DNA from: Actinomycetes bacterium
Lineage (GTDB): Bacteria > Actinomycetota > Acidimicrobiia > Acidimicrobiales > CADCSY01
Assembly (NCBI GenBank): GCA_025464025.1
Contig: JAODBP010000094.1
Span: 1-12,054 of the forward strand
DNA length: 12,054 bases
Reading direction: 5' to 3'
Shown: positions 1 to 6,714 of the stretch, piece by piece
How positions within the stretch are numbered: the first letter of the stretch is position 1
How the letters are laid out: each line of letters opens with the position of its first letter
The notes under the pieces: model-generated
What the model saw: the letters and a program-made list of their open reading frames with translations, nothing else
Database searches by the model: none
Told to the model about the DNA's origin: nothing
Program-made: the position numbers and the translations under genes

Positions 1-127
1 ACCAGGCTGGGACGCCACCCTCGCGATCGACGGAACCTTCACCGTCACGTTCCCCGACGGGCGGATCCGAACGACGAGCCCACCGCTCGCGCGGGGCCGA
101 GCGCACCAACCACCACTCGCCGCCTGA
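1..127 (+). CDS. C-terminal end of a probable DUF222-type HNH endonuclease (partial, 5' end outside window)
   Basis: An open frame enters from the left edge (first full codon at base 2) and stops at TGA 125-127, leaving 41 residues. The tail begins PGWDATLAIDGTFTVTFPDG and then becomes basic and proline-rich. A Trp-Asp pair followed by a short beta-hairpin of this kind is, from memory, what follows the last His of the HNH motif in the large actinobacterial DUF222/HNH endonuclease family. The catalytic HNH residues would lie upstream of the window, so the assignment rests on the tail alone. These proteins are often multi-copy in actinobacterial genomes and their cellular role is poorly defined. 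A hairpin follows the stop within ten bases. The reading frame is well supported; the family name is moderately sure. Confidence 0.6.
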   Translation, partial: PGWDATLAIDGTFTVTFPDGRIRTTSPPLARGRAHQPPLAA

Positions 128-133
128 GCGACG

Positions 134-166
134 GTCGATGAGCCCGCCACGCGCGGGCGCATCGAC
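134..166 (+). terminator. Hairpin downstream of the HNH gene
   Basis: GTCGATG (134-140) pairs with CATCGAC (160-166), and GCCCGC (142-147) pairs with GCGGGC (153-158). One A/G mismatch separates the two helices and the loop is CACGC. It starts seven bases after the HNH stop codon and lies before the next start at 210. There is no T-tract, as in the other terminator-like hairpins of this window. It could also lie in the 5' leader of the following gene. Confidence 0.55.
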
Positions 167-209
167 GCGCCACCGATGACTCCGGCCGCCCACCGGCGTC
201 ACCACTGAC

Positions 210-800
210 ATGACACGTGTGATCGCAGACATCTCGATGTCGCTCGACGGGTTCGTGACGGGGCCGAACGCCGGCCCCGAGGCCGGGCTGGGGGAGGGCG
301 GCCTGCCGCTGCACACCTGGGCCATCGACTCCGACGACCCGGTCGACCGGGCCGTGCTGACCGGTGCCGCCGACGTCAGCGGCACCGTCATCATGGGTCG
401 GCGCCTGTTCGACGTCATCGACGGGCCCGGCGGGTGGAACGAGGAGATGGGCTACGGCGCCGACCTCGCCGCGACCCCGCCCTTCGTCGTCGTGACCCAC
501 CAGCCGCCGGCGAGCGTGCGCCTCGGCCTCGACTTCACGTTCGTCACCGACGGTGTCGCTGCCGCCGTCGACGCGGCGAGGGCGAAGGCGGGGGACAAGG
601 ACGTCGTCATCATGGGTGGCGGCGACGTCATCCGGCAGTGCCTCGACGACGGCCTGCTCGACGAGCTGCGCATCCACCTGTCACCCATCGTCCTCGGTGG
701 CGGCACGCCGCTGTTCGCCGACGTGTCCCGCCACGAGCTGGTGCAGCGCGACGTCCGGGTGTCGTCGACGGCGAGCCACATCACCTACGAGGTGCGCTGA
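210..800 (+). CDS. Dihydrofolate reductase family protein (RibD C-terminal domain fold)
   Basis: A 196-residue single-domain protein of the RibD_C/DHFR-like superfamily, which is probably a cytoplasmic NAD(P)H-dependent reductase. The N-terminus (residues 3-15, RVIADISMSLDGF) matches the first beta strand and the SLDGF-type motif of the family. TVIMGRRLFD at 59-68 is the usual GR-containing nucleotide-contact segment. VVIMGGGDVIRQCLDDGLLDEL at 132-153 carries the glycine-rich cofactor loop, followed by the IHLSPIVLGGGTPLF strand. Length is normal for this family. The ATG at 210 has no clear Shine-Dalgarno sequence, so translation may be leaderless or weakly initiated. The gene converges on the acetyltransferase gene with only 3 bases between the stops. 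Many such proteins are stand-alone and their substrate cannot be read from sequence, so neither folA nor ribD is a justified name. Confidence 0.88.
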   Translation: MTRVIADISMSLDGFVTGPNAGPEAGLGEGGLPLHTWAIDSDDPVDRAVLTGAADVSGTVIMGRRLFDVIDGPGGWNEEMGYGADLAATPPFVVVTHQPPASVRLGLDFTFVTDGVAAAVDAARAKAGDKDVVIMGGGDVIRQCLDDGLLDELRIHLSPIVLGGGTPLFADVSRHELVQRDVRVSSTASHITYEVR

Positions 801-803
801 GGG

Positions 804-1256
804 TCAGAGCTGCAGCTTCAGGCCCTCGTGGGAGGCGGTGAAGCCGAGCGTCTCGTAGAAGCGGATGGCATCGGTCCGCCGCTTGTCGCTGGTGAGCTGC
901 ACGACGGCGCAGCCACGCGCCCGGGCCAGTTCGATGGCGTGTTCGACCAGTCGTGTGCCGACGCCGGCACCCCGGGTCGACGAGTCGACGTGGACGGCTT
1001 CGAGCTGGCAGCGCTCACCACCGCCGTAGGTGAGGCCGGGGATGAAGGTGACCTGGAGCGACCCGACGACCGCGCCGTCGACCTCGGCGACGAGCAGCCG
1101 CTGACGGGCATCAGCCGCGATGTCGGCGAACGCCTGCCGATGCCGATCCGTGACCCCACCGGCACCCTCGCGCTCGCGGGAGACCGGGTCGTCGGCCAGC
1201 AGCCCGATCACAGCGGCGAGGTCGTCGGCCGTGGCCGGGCGGAAGGTGACGTCCAT
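804..1256 (-). CDS. GNAT family N-acetyltransferase
   Basis: A 150-residue single GNAT domain, which would transfer an acetyl group from acetyl-CoA to an unknown amine in the cytoplasm. The acetyl-CoA pyrophosphate-binding motif A is visible as R95-G-A-G-V-G100 followed by the helix TRLVEHAIELARARGC. It is preceded by the strand LEAVHVDSSTRG. The C-terminal motif B reads DAIRFYETLGFT (129-140), with the Tyr that usually serves as general acid. The start ATG at 1256 has only a weak GAGGG three bases upstream; no better start is in frame. It lies downstream of the transporter operon on the same strand, with a strong hairpin between, so it is probably transcribed separately or by read-through. 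The substrate is not predictable. Confidence 0.9.
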   Translation of the reverse strand: MDVTFRPATADDLAAVIGLLADDPVSREREGAGGVTDRHRQAFADIAADARQRLLVAEVDGAVVGSLQVTFIPGLTYGGGERCQLEAVHVDSSTRGAGVGTRLVEHAIELARARGCAVVQLTSDKRRTDAIRFYETLGFTASHEGLKLQL

Positions 1257-1285
1257 GAGCCCTCAGCCTGGCACCGGACGCGCAA

Positions 1286-1318
1286 CGGGGGGCGGCGCCG
1301 ATGTGGCGCCGCCCCCCG
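1286..1318 (-). terminator. GC-rich hairpin ending the transporter operon
   Basis: A perfect 14-bp stem: CGGGGGGCGGCGCC (1286-1299) pairs with GGCGCCGCCCCCCG (1305-1318) around the loop GATGT. It starts 8 bases past the stop of the LivHMG fusion gene (1327) and lies before the acetyltransferase start at 1256. There is no T-tract on either side, which is common in high-GC actinobacteria. Confidence 0.75.
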
Positions 1319-1326
1319 GTGAGCGA

Positions 1327-4200
1327 TCAGACGGTTTCGGGCGTCGTGGCGCCGGCGTTCGAGCGCTCGATCGTGCGCTCGTCGGTGCCCAGGTAGGACG
1401 CGATGACCCGGGGGTCGTTGCGCACCAGGTCGGGCAGGCCCTGGGAGATGATGGCGCCGGCTTCCAGGCAGTAGACCCGGTCGCTGATCGACATCACCAG
1501 CGGCATGTCGTGCTCGATGAGCAGCACGGCCGCGTCGAGCTCCTTCTGGATGCCCTTGATCAGCGGGCCGAAGGCCTCGGTCTCGCGCTGGGCGAGACCA
1601 CCGGTCGGCTCGTCGAGGAGCAGCATCCGGGGCGCCACCGCGAGCTGGCAGGCCAGCTCGGTGATGCGGCGGGTGCCCGTGGAGAGGCTCGAGATGAACT
1701 GGTCGGCGAACCGGCCCAGACCGAGGTAGGAGATGATCTCGCCGGCCTCGGCCAGCTTGGCCCGCTCCATCTTCGGCGACGGCGGCACGTTGGTCAGCGA
1801 CGGCAGCAGCCGCGAGGGCCCGTTGGCCTCGAGCGCGACCAGGATCGTCTCACGGACGGTCAGGTCGTCGTAGAGCCGAGCGGCCTGGAAGCCACGGCCG
1901 AGGCCGAGGCGGTGCCGCTGGGGCGCCGACATGTGGCCGGCGTCCTTGCCCAGGATCTCGATGCGGCCCTTGCACGGGGTGAAGCCGCTGATGGCGTTCA
2001 TCAGCGTCGACTTCCCGGCGCCGTTGGTGCCGATGAGGCCGACGAACTCGCGCGGCTTCACCGTGATGCTGACGTCGTCGACGGCGACACGGCCGCCGAA
2101 GTTCACGCGGACGTCGGTCGTCTGCAGCCAGGCCTCGAGGTCGGCCACGTCGTGCTTGTGCACGTGGACGCGGGCCGGCACGGCCGCGTCGGTCTTGCGC
2201 TGCGGACCGTCCTGCGCCGGCATCCGGCCCATCACGTACCGGGCCAGCGCGTCACGGATGGTGTAGCCGACCTGGACGAACCCGCCCGGGAAGTACAGCA
2301 GCAGGATGAGGAGGCCGACGCCGGACACGAAGAGGTTCGACGCCACCGACCCGCCGGTGAGGGCGGGGATGCCGATGACCCACATGGCGCCGAGCACCGG
2401 GCCGGCGATCGAGCCGAGGCCACCGATGATCGAGATGGCGACCGAGCGCACCGAGTCGTCGGCCGAGAACGTGCTGGCCCCGTCCGCCGCGATCACGAGC
2501 GTGATGAGCAGCGAGCCGGCCAGGGCGGCGAAGGCGCCCGAGAGGCCGAAGGCGATCAGCTTCATGCGGATCGGCGACACCGTGTGGGCCGCCGCCGCCG
2601 GCTCGTTCGTCCGCACCGCCACGATGGTCCGGCCGATGCCCGTGCGCCGCAGCTGCGACACCAGGATCAGCGAGAGGACCAGGAACGCGTAGCAGAGGTA
2701 GAAGTACGACCGTCGGTCCACGAAGTCGAACATCCAGAACTTCGGCTTCGGGATCGGCTCGAAGATGCCGCCCTCGGGCAGGAAGATCGGCCTCGAGAAC
2801 ACGTAGAGGCTCATGAAGATCGAGAACGCCAACGTGGTGATGGCCAGGTAGAGGCCTGGGATCCGCAGCGCCGGGAGGCCCACCACGACGGCCACCAGGC
2901 CGCCGACGATCACGCCGGCCAGGACGGCGAGGAGCCATGGGGCGTGCCAGTGCACGTTGGTGCCCCAGCCGAACGGCATCGGGATCGGGTTGCCCTGCAC
3001 CAGCGTGAGCGTGGTGAGGCCGCCGAGGGCGGCGAACCCGAACTGGCCGAGCGAGAGCTGGCCGGCCCAACCGGTGAGCACCGTGAGCGAGACGCCGATG
3101 ATGGCGAAGATCACCACGCGGGTCCACAGGTACGCCTGGGACGGGGCGCTGAAGAAGATCGGCATCAGGAACAGCGCGAACAGCGCGAAGCCCAGGCCGA
3201 TCTTCGGCAGGTGGCGCATCCACCAGACCGACTTCACGGCCTCGGGCAGCGGCTTGACCTTGGGGGCGACGCTGAACGTCGACTCCTGGGCCCGGCCGCT
3301 GGGCTTGAACGTCATGACCAGCACGCAGGTGGCGAGGAACAGCGCGAGGTTCACGGCCTGGAAGGCCGTCGGGTCGACGTTGTTCAGGATCAGCGACTCA
3401 CCGAGGCCGACGGCGAGGCCGCCGACGATCGTGAGGGGCAGGCTCCGCATGCGGGCGATCAGCGCCACCACGAGGGCCCGGAGCAGGAAGTCGAAGCCGC
3501 CCTGCCCGCTGGCCGCCAGGTTGGTGGCGCCCGAGAGCGACAGGTTCTGGAGCGGGGCGAGGATGACGGCCGTGGTGCCGGCGAAGGCACCGGCGATGGC
3601 CCAGACCATCGTCGACGAGCGCCGGACCCGGATGCCGTTGAGCCGTGACTTGTCGGAGTTGGAGGCCGACGCCCGGATCATGAGGCCCTGGCGGGTCCGG
3701 GTGAGGAACAGGCCGAGGCCGATGATCAGCAGCGGGGCCACGAGGATCACGCTGATGTCGCGCGACTGGAAGAGCAGCCGGGGGCTGACCTCCCACTGCC
3801 ACGGGACGATCGTCGGGAACGGACCGGCGACCTCGAGGTCGGGCAGGGCGCCGGCGCCCACCTGGATGATCTGCGAGATGCCCAACGTGGCCAGCAGCAG
3901 GACCAGGCGTGGCGCGGTGAAGAGCTTCCTGATGAAGGTGAACTCGCAGAGCGCGCCGACCATGGCGCAGGCGATGGCCATCAGGCCGAGGGCCAGGAAG
4001 TACGGCATGTGGACGAAGCCGAGCATGACGGCCATCAGGCTCACGCCGAAGACGCCGAGGGCGCCCTGGGCGAAGTTGATGACGCCGCTGGCGCGGTAGA
4101 TCAGCACGATGCCGGCGGCCAGCACGGCGTAGGCGAGGCCCTGGCCCACGCCGGCGACCAGCATCGAGTACGAGATGTCCCAACCATGAAGGGTGATCAC
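1327..4200 (-). CDS. Single-chain LivH-LivM-LivG: HAAT-type ABC importer with two permeases and one ATPase
   Basis: A 957-residue fusion of three subunits that are usually separate. Residues 1-300 are a LivH-type permease (NFAQGALGVFG at 42-52). Residues 325-650 are a LivM-type permease with the diagnostic LTGWAGQLSLGQFGFAALGG at 375-394. A charged linker (655-690) leads to a LivG-type ATPase with Walker A GTNGAGKST 724-732, Q-loop Gln772, Walker B MLLLDE 859-864 and switch His897. The ABC signature is altered to LSTGT (839-843). The protein would sit in the cytoplasmic membrane and import branched-chain amino acids or related amides; the substrate is inferred from family only. I start it at GTG 4200 because AGGGAGG lies five bases upstream and the previous gene's TGA ends at 4202, leaving one base between the genes. 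An in-frame ATG at 4248 would overlap that gene and lacks this support. Translation is probably coupled to the upstream MFS-LivF gene. Confidence 0.93.
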   Translation of the reverse strand: MITLHGWDISYSMLVAGVGQGLAYAVLAAGIVLIYRASGVINFAQGALGVFGVSLMAVMLGFVHMPYFLALGLMAIACAMVGALCEFTFIRKLFTAPRLVLLLATLGISQIIQVGAGALPDLEVAGPFPTIVPWQWEVSPRLLFQSRDISVILVAPLLIIGLGLFLTRTRQGLMIRASASNSDKSRLNGIRVRRSSTMVWAIAGAFAGTTAVILAPLQNLSLSGATNLAASGQGGFDFLLRALVVALIARMRSLPLTIVGGLAVGLGESLILNNVDPTAFQAVNLALFLATCVLVMTFKPSGRAQESTFSVAPKVKPLPEAVKSVWWMRHLPKIGLGFALFALFLMPIFFSAPSQAYLWTRVVIFAIIGVSLTVLTGWAGQLSLGQFGFAALGGLTTLTLVQGNPIPMPFGWGTNVHWHAPWLLAVLAGVIVGGLVAVVVGLPALRIPGLYLAITTLAFSIFMSLYVFSRPIFLPEGGIFEPIPKPKFWMFDFVDRRSYFYLCYAFLVLSLILVSQLRRTGIGRTIVAVRTNEPAAAAHTVSPIRMKLIAFGLSGAFAALAGSLLITLVIAADGASTFSADDSVRSVAISIIGGLGSIAGPVLGAMWVIGIPALTGGSVASNLFVSGVGLLILLLYFPGGFVQVGYTIRDALARYVMGRMPAQDGPQRKTDAAVPARVHVHKHDVADLEAWLQTTDVRVNFGGRVAVDDVSITVKPREFVGLIGTNGAGKSTLMNAISGFTPCKGRIEILGKDAGHMSAPQRHRLGLGRGFQAARLYDDLTVRETILVALEANGPSRLLPSLTNVPPSPKMERAKLAEAGEIISYLGLGRFADQFISSLSTGTRRITELACQLAVAPRMLLLDEPTGGLAQRETEAFGPLIKGIQKELDAAVLLIEHDMPLVMSISDRVYCLEAGAIISQGLPDLVRNDPRVIASYLGTDERTIERSNAGATTPETV

Positions 4201-4201
4201 G

Positions 4202-6409
4202 TCAGCCTCCCTCTCCGCCGAGGAACACGGCCCGGGCGAGGTCGCCACGACCGACGAGCTCCTGCATGGGTCCGTCGAACCGGATGCGCCCCTTCTCGAT
4301 GAAGATGGCGCGGTCGGCGACCGCGGTCGCCACGTTGAGCGACTGCTCCACGATGATCATCGTCATCCCCGACTCCTTGAGCCGCTCCACCACCACGAGC
4401 AGCTCCTGGACGATGAGGGGGGCGAGGCCGAGCGACAGCTCGTCGATGAGGAGGATCTCGGGCTCGTGCATGAGCGCCGAGCCGAAGGCCACCATCTGCT
4501 GCTCACCGCCCGAGAGGGACGCCGCGTCCTGCTTCCGCCGCTGGCGGAGGACGGGGAACATGTCGAAGACCTTCTCCATCTGGTCGTCGGCGGTCTTCCA
4601 CTTGTCGGGCTGGGCCAGGAGGGACGCCCGCAGGTTGTCCTCCACCGAGATGCCCGGGAAGATGTCGGCGCCCCGCACCTGGAGGATGCCGTCGTGGAAG
4701 CGGCTCTCGGCATCGGAGTAGGTGAGCGTCTGGCCGTTGAGCCGGACCACGCCACGGGTCGGGATGCCGAGGCCGGACACCGCTCGCAGCAGCGTCGACT
4801 TGCCGGCGCCGTTGGTGCCGAGCAGGGCGAGCGTCTCCCCCTTCTGCACGTCGAAGTTGACGTCGAACAGGATCTGGAGCTGGCCGTAGGCGAAGTCGAG
4901 GTTGCGGACCTGGAGCACCGGGACGGTGCCACCGGCACGGAGCCGCTCCGACTCGTAGCGCTCCTCGTCGAGCTCCTCGACCATGAGCTGGATGTCGGCC
5001 TTCACGAACCGGGCCCCGTAGGCCATGAGGATGGCGCCGATGATGAGGGCGGGCGGGACGGCGATGGTGAGGGCCGCCCGCTCCCCGAAGGCGTCGGACA
5101 GCGTGCCCACGATGAGGGCGCCGCCGAAGCCGCCGATGAAGTAGAGGTAGACGGCGATCAGGGTGGCGCCCTGCGACCGCATGCGGGGCGGCGTCACGGC
5201 GGCGATCACCGGCTGGAGGATCGTCAGCGACGACATGATGCAGCCGGTCCCCACCACGATGAACGGCAGCATCAGGAAGCGGTTCGGCATCTGGATGCCG
5301 ACGATGTTGATGCTGAACGCGGCCAGCAGGCCGGCGGCGATGAGCACCGTCTTGGCCGGGTCCTCCCGGTACGTCTTGTCGGCGGACCGGCCGGCGAGGA
5401 TGGCGCCGAGGACGCCACCGCTGCCCCCGATGGCGATGAAGATGCCCCGCTCGAGCGGCTCCATGCCGTAGTGGTTCTCGAGGAAGAGGCTGAAGATCGT
5501 GGCGTAGCCGATGAGGGCGAAGCCGATGACGGCGAAGCCGACGAGGAAGTAGTAGAAGGTCTTGATGTTGCGCAGGCGGGCGAAGGCGTTCGCCATCGGC
5601 GGCGCCTTGTACTGCACGCCGCTCTCCAGGTCGCCGAGGATGAGCTCGATCTCGTTCTTGCCCCGGCGGGGCTCCTTCAGCCTCGTGAAGGCGAGGATGG
5701 CCACGACGAGCGTGGGTCCGGCCAGGAGGTACCACATGATGCGCCAGCCCTCGGCGTTGCCGTCGAAGAGCACCTTGGCCACCAGGCCGGCGGTGAGCGG
5801 GCCGAGCACGTAGCCCATGCTCGATGCCGCCCGCTCGAGCGAGATGATCCGGCCCCGGGCGGCGATCGGGTAGGCGTCGGCCAGCAGCGACACCTTGACC
5901 GGGTTGATGCCCCGGCCGATGCCGGAGCCCATGCGGGCGATGGCCAGCTGCCACGCCGCCTGCACGAACCCGGTGAGCAGGACGAAGACGCTGAAGACGG
6001 CGAAGACGATGCCGATGATGCTCGTCCGCTTCTTCCGGTCGCCGTAGTACCCGACGGGCAACGACGCGGCCAGGACGAGCAGGCCGGTGAGCGCGCTGAT
6101 CGCGGTGATCAGGGCGTCGCCGATGTGGAACGTGCGCTGGATGTCCGGCGCCAGCACGTGGATGGCCGTCTGGTCCATCTCCACGAGGAGCACGGCGGCG
6201 GCGACGATGCCGATCGTCCCGCGCCCGCTGGTCTTGAACGCCTCCTTGAGCGGCATGTGCGCATCGCCCACGCCGGGCATGCGCTCGTCGGCCATCTCCT
6301 CCCGGAAGACGCGGGCCTCGTCATCAGCGAGGCGCGCGTCCTCTTCCTCCAGCACTGCCGCAGCGAGTGCAGAGGCTTGCACGGCGCCTGCGGCGCCTTC
6401 GTCGGTCAT
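4202..6409 (-). CDS. MFS transporter fused to LivF-type ABC ATPase
   Basis: A 735-residue protein with two complete modules in one frame. Residues 1-60 are charged and cytosolic. Residues 64-469 form an MFS domain with about 12 hydrophobic helices. It has the acidic MDQTAI motif in helix 1 (78-83), a loop 2-3 motif A-like GYYGDRKKR (120-128), a matching GRSADK in loop 8-9 (340-345), and a central loop at 245-284. Helix 1 and motif A resemble spinster-like MFS proteins. An acidic linker (470-496) joins a LivF-type ATPase: Walker A GTNGAGKST 531-539, signature LSGGEQ 632-637, Walker B ILLIDE 652-657, with Gln689 in place of the switch His, as in many LivF proteins. The ATG at 6409 has GGGGGAG five bases upstream. 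It is the first gene of the operon with LivHMG, so its ATPase supplies the missing second nucleotide-binding domain. The MFS substrate and direction are unknown. Confidence 0.92.
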   Translation of the reverse strand: MTDEGAAGAVQASALAAAVLEEEDARLADDEARVFREEMADERMPGVGDAHMPLKEAFKTSGRGTIGIVAAAVLLVEMDQTAIHVLAPDIQRTFHIGDALITAISALTGLLVLAASLPVGYYGDRKKRTSIIGIVFAVFSVFVLLTGFVQAAWQLAIARMGSGIGRGINPVKVSLLADAYPIAARGRIISLERAASSMGYVLGPLTAGLVAKVLFDGNAEGWRIMWYLLAGPTLVVAILAFTRLKEPRRGKNEIELILGDLESGVQYKAPPMANAFARLRNIKTFYYFLVGFAVIGFALIGYATIFSLFLENHYGMEPLERGIFIAIGGSGGVLGAILAGRSADKTYREDPAKTVLIAAGLLAAFSINIVGIQMPNRFLMLPFIVVGTGCIMSSLTILQPVIAAVTPPRMRSQGATLIAVYLYFIGGFGGALIVGTLSDAFGERAALTIAVPPALIIGAILMAYGARFVKADIQLMVEELDEERYESERLRAGGTVPVLQVRNLDFAYGQLQILFDVNFDVQKGETLALLGTNGAGKSTLLRAVSGLGIPTRGVVRLNGQTLTYSDAESRFHDGILQVRGADIFPGISVEDNLRASLLAQPDKWKTADDQMEKVFDMFPVLRQRRKQDAASLSGGEQQMVAFGSALMHEPEILLIDELSLGLAPLIVQELLVVVERLKESGMTMIIVEQSLNVATAVADRAIFIEKGRIRFDGPMQELVGRGDLARAVFLGGEGG
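4206..4212 (-). promoter_or_regulatory. Ribosome binding site setting the GTG start of LivHMG
   Basis: AGGGAGG on the minus strand, inside the 3' end of the MFS-LivF gene and five bases before GTG 4200. It decides between that start and the in-frame ATG at 4248. The stop and start are separated by a single base, a geometry typical of translational coupling. Confidence 0.8.
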
Positions 6410-6414
6410 CCAGT

Positions 6415-6421
6415 CTCCCCC
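6415..6421 (-). promoter_or_regulatory. Ribosome binding site of the MFS-LivF gene
   Basis: GGGGGAG on the minus strand, five bases before ATG 6409. This supports the full-length N-terminus over internal Met codons such as residue 39 or 44. Confidence 0.7.
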
Positions 6422-6616
6422 CGGAACCGAGCGCGATGGAACCGCGCCGTCGAACTAGTTCTGCCCAGGACGGTACGAACCGGCAGAGCCCCGAACAATG
6501 GCCCGATCGGATCATCCGGCCGCCTGGTCTGTCATGGCCCGCGGCAGCCCTAGTACTACGGCGCGGATCTCGAGGGGCGGATCCCGAAAGATTTCTGTCC
6601 CGGTCGCTCAACTCGG

Positions 6617-6634
6617 CGATCGGCTGGCCGATCG
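6617..6634. repeat. 18-bp inverted repeat, possible operator
   Basis: CGATCGGC (6617-6624), spacer TG, GCCGATCG (6627-6634): a perfect 8-bp dyad about 80 bases before the repeat-protein start. The size and symmetry suit a dimeric regulator, but GC-rich DNA makes such dyads more likely by chance. Function is inferred only. Confidence 0.4.
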
Positions 6635-6704
6635 TGACCGCTGTCTTCGGCCCTTGAAGACGCCCCGAGCGGCCGACGGAACGGCGCACTTCGGATCCAT
6701 CCAT

Positions 6705-6710
6705 GGAGGA
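6705..6710 (+). promoter_or_regulatory. Ribosome binding site of the Ig-repeat protein gene
   Basis: GGAGGA is the only strong Shine-Dalgarno sequence near the start cluster of ATG codons at 6703, 6712 and 6715. It overlaps the ATG at 6703 and is one base from 6712, so 6715 (four bases away) is the best-placed start. Confidence 0.65.
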
Positions 6711-6714
6711 CATG

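Larger units (their letters stand above)
6410..6714. other. Divergent intergenic region between MFS-LivF and the repeat-protein gene
   Basis: About 305 bases without a credible gene. It must hold promoters for both directions, but I see no convincing -35/-10 pair on either strand. It contains the palindrome GAACTAGTTC (6452-6461), the palindrome TAGTACTA (6551-6558) and an 18-bp inverted repeat at 6617-6634. Short open frames cross it on both strands, but none has a good ribosome site or a protein-like composition. Confidence 0.6.

Noticed and set aside
45..677. A 210-codon minus-strand open frame over the DHFR-family gene
   Set aside because: Composition is Asp/Arg/Val-rich without motifs, and it overlaps both the HNH tail and the DHFR-family gene, which carry family motifs.
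1120..3648. An 842-codon plus-strand open frame across the LivHMG gene
   Set aside because: It is antisense to a clear transporter gene. Its protein is rich in Arg, His, Asp and Gly with no domain logic, the usual mirror of a GC-rich gene.
4201..4248. Upstream ATG start for LivHMG at 4248
   Set aside because: The extra 16 residues overlap the MFS-LivF coding end, are not LivH-like, and the strong AGGGAGG site points to GTG 4200.
6452..6461. GAACTAGTTC palindrome as an operator
   Set aside because: Only 10 bp, with no promoter elements or second copy nearby; too little to call beyond noting it.
4193..6553. A 786-codon plus-strand open frame across the MFS-LivF gene
   Set aside because: Same reason: low-complexity Glu/Asp/Arg/His composition opposite a gene with complete MFS and ABC motifs.
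6367..6657. A small plus-strand gene in the divergent intergenic region
   Set aside because: Arg/Ser-rich random-looking product, no ribosome site, and partial overlap with the MFS-LivF start.
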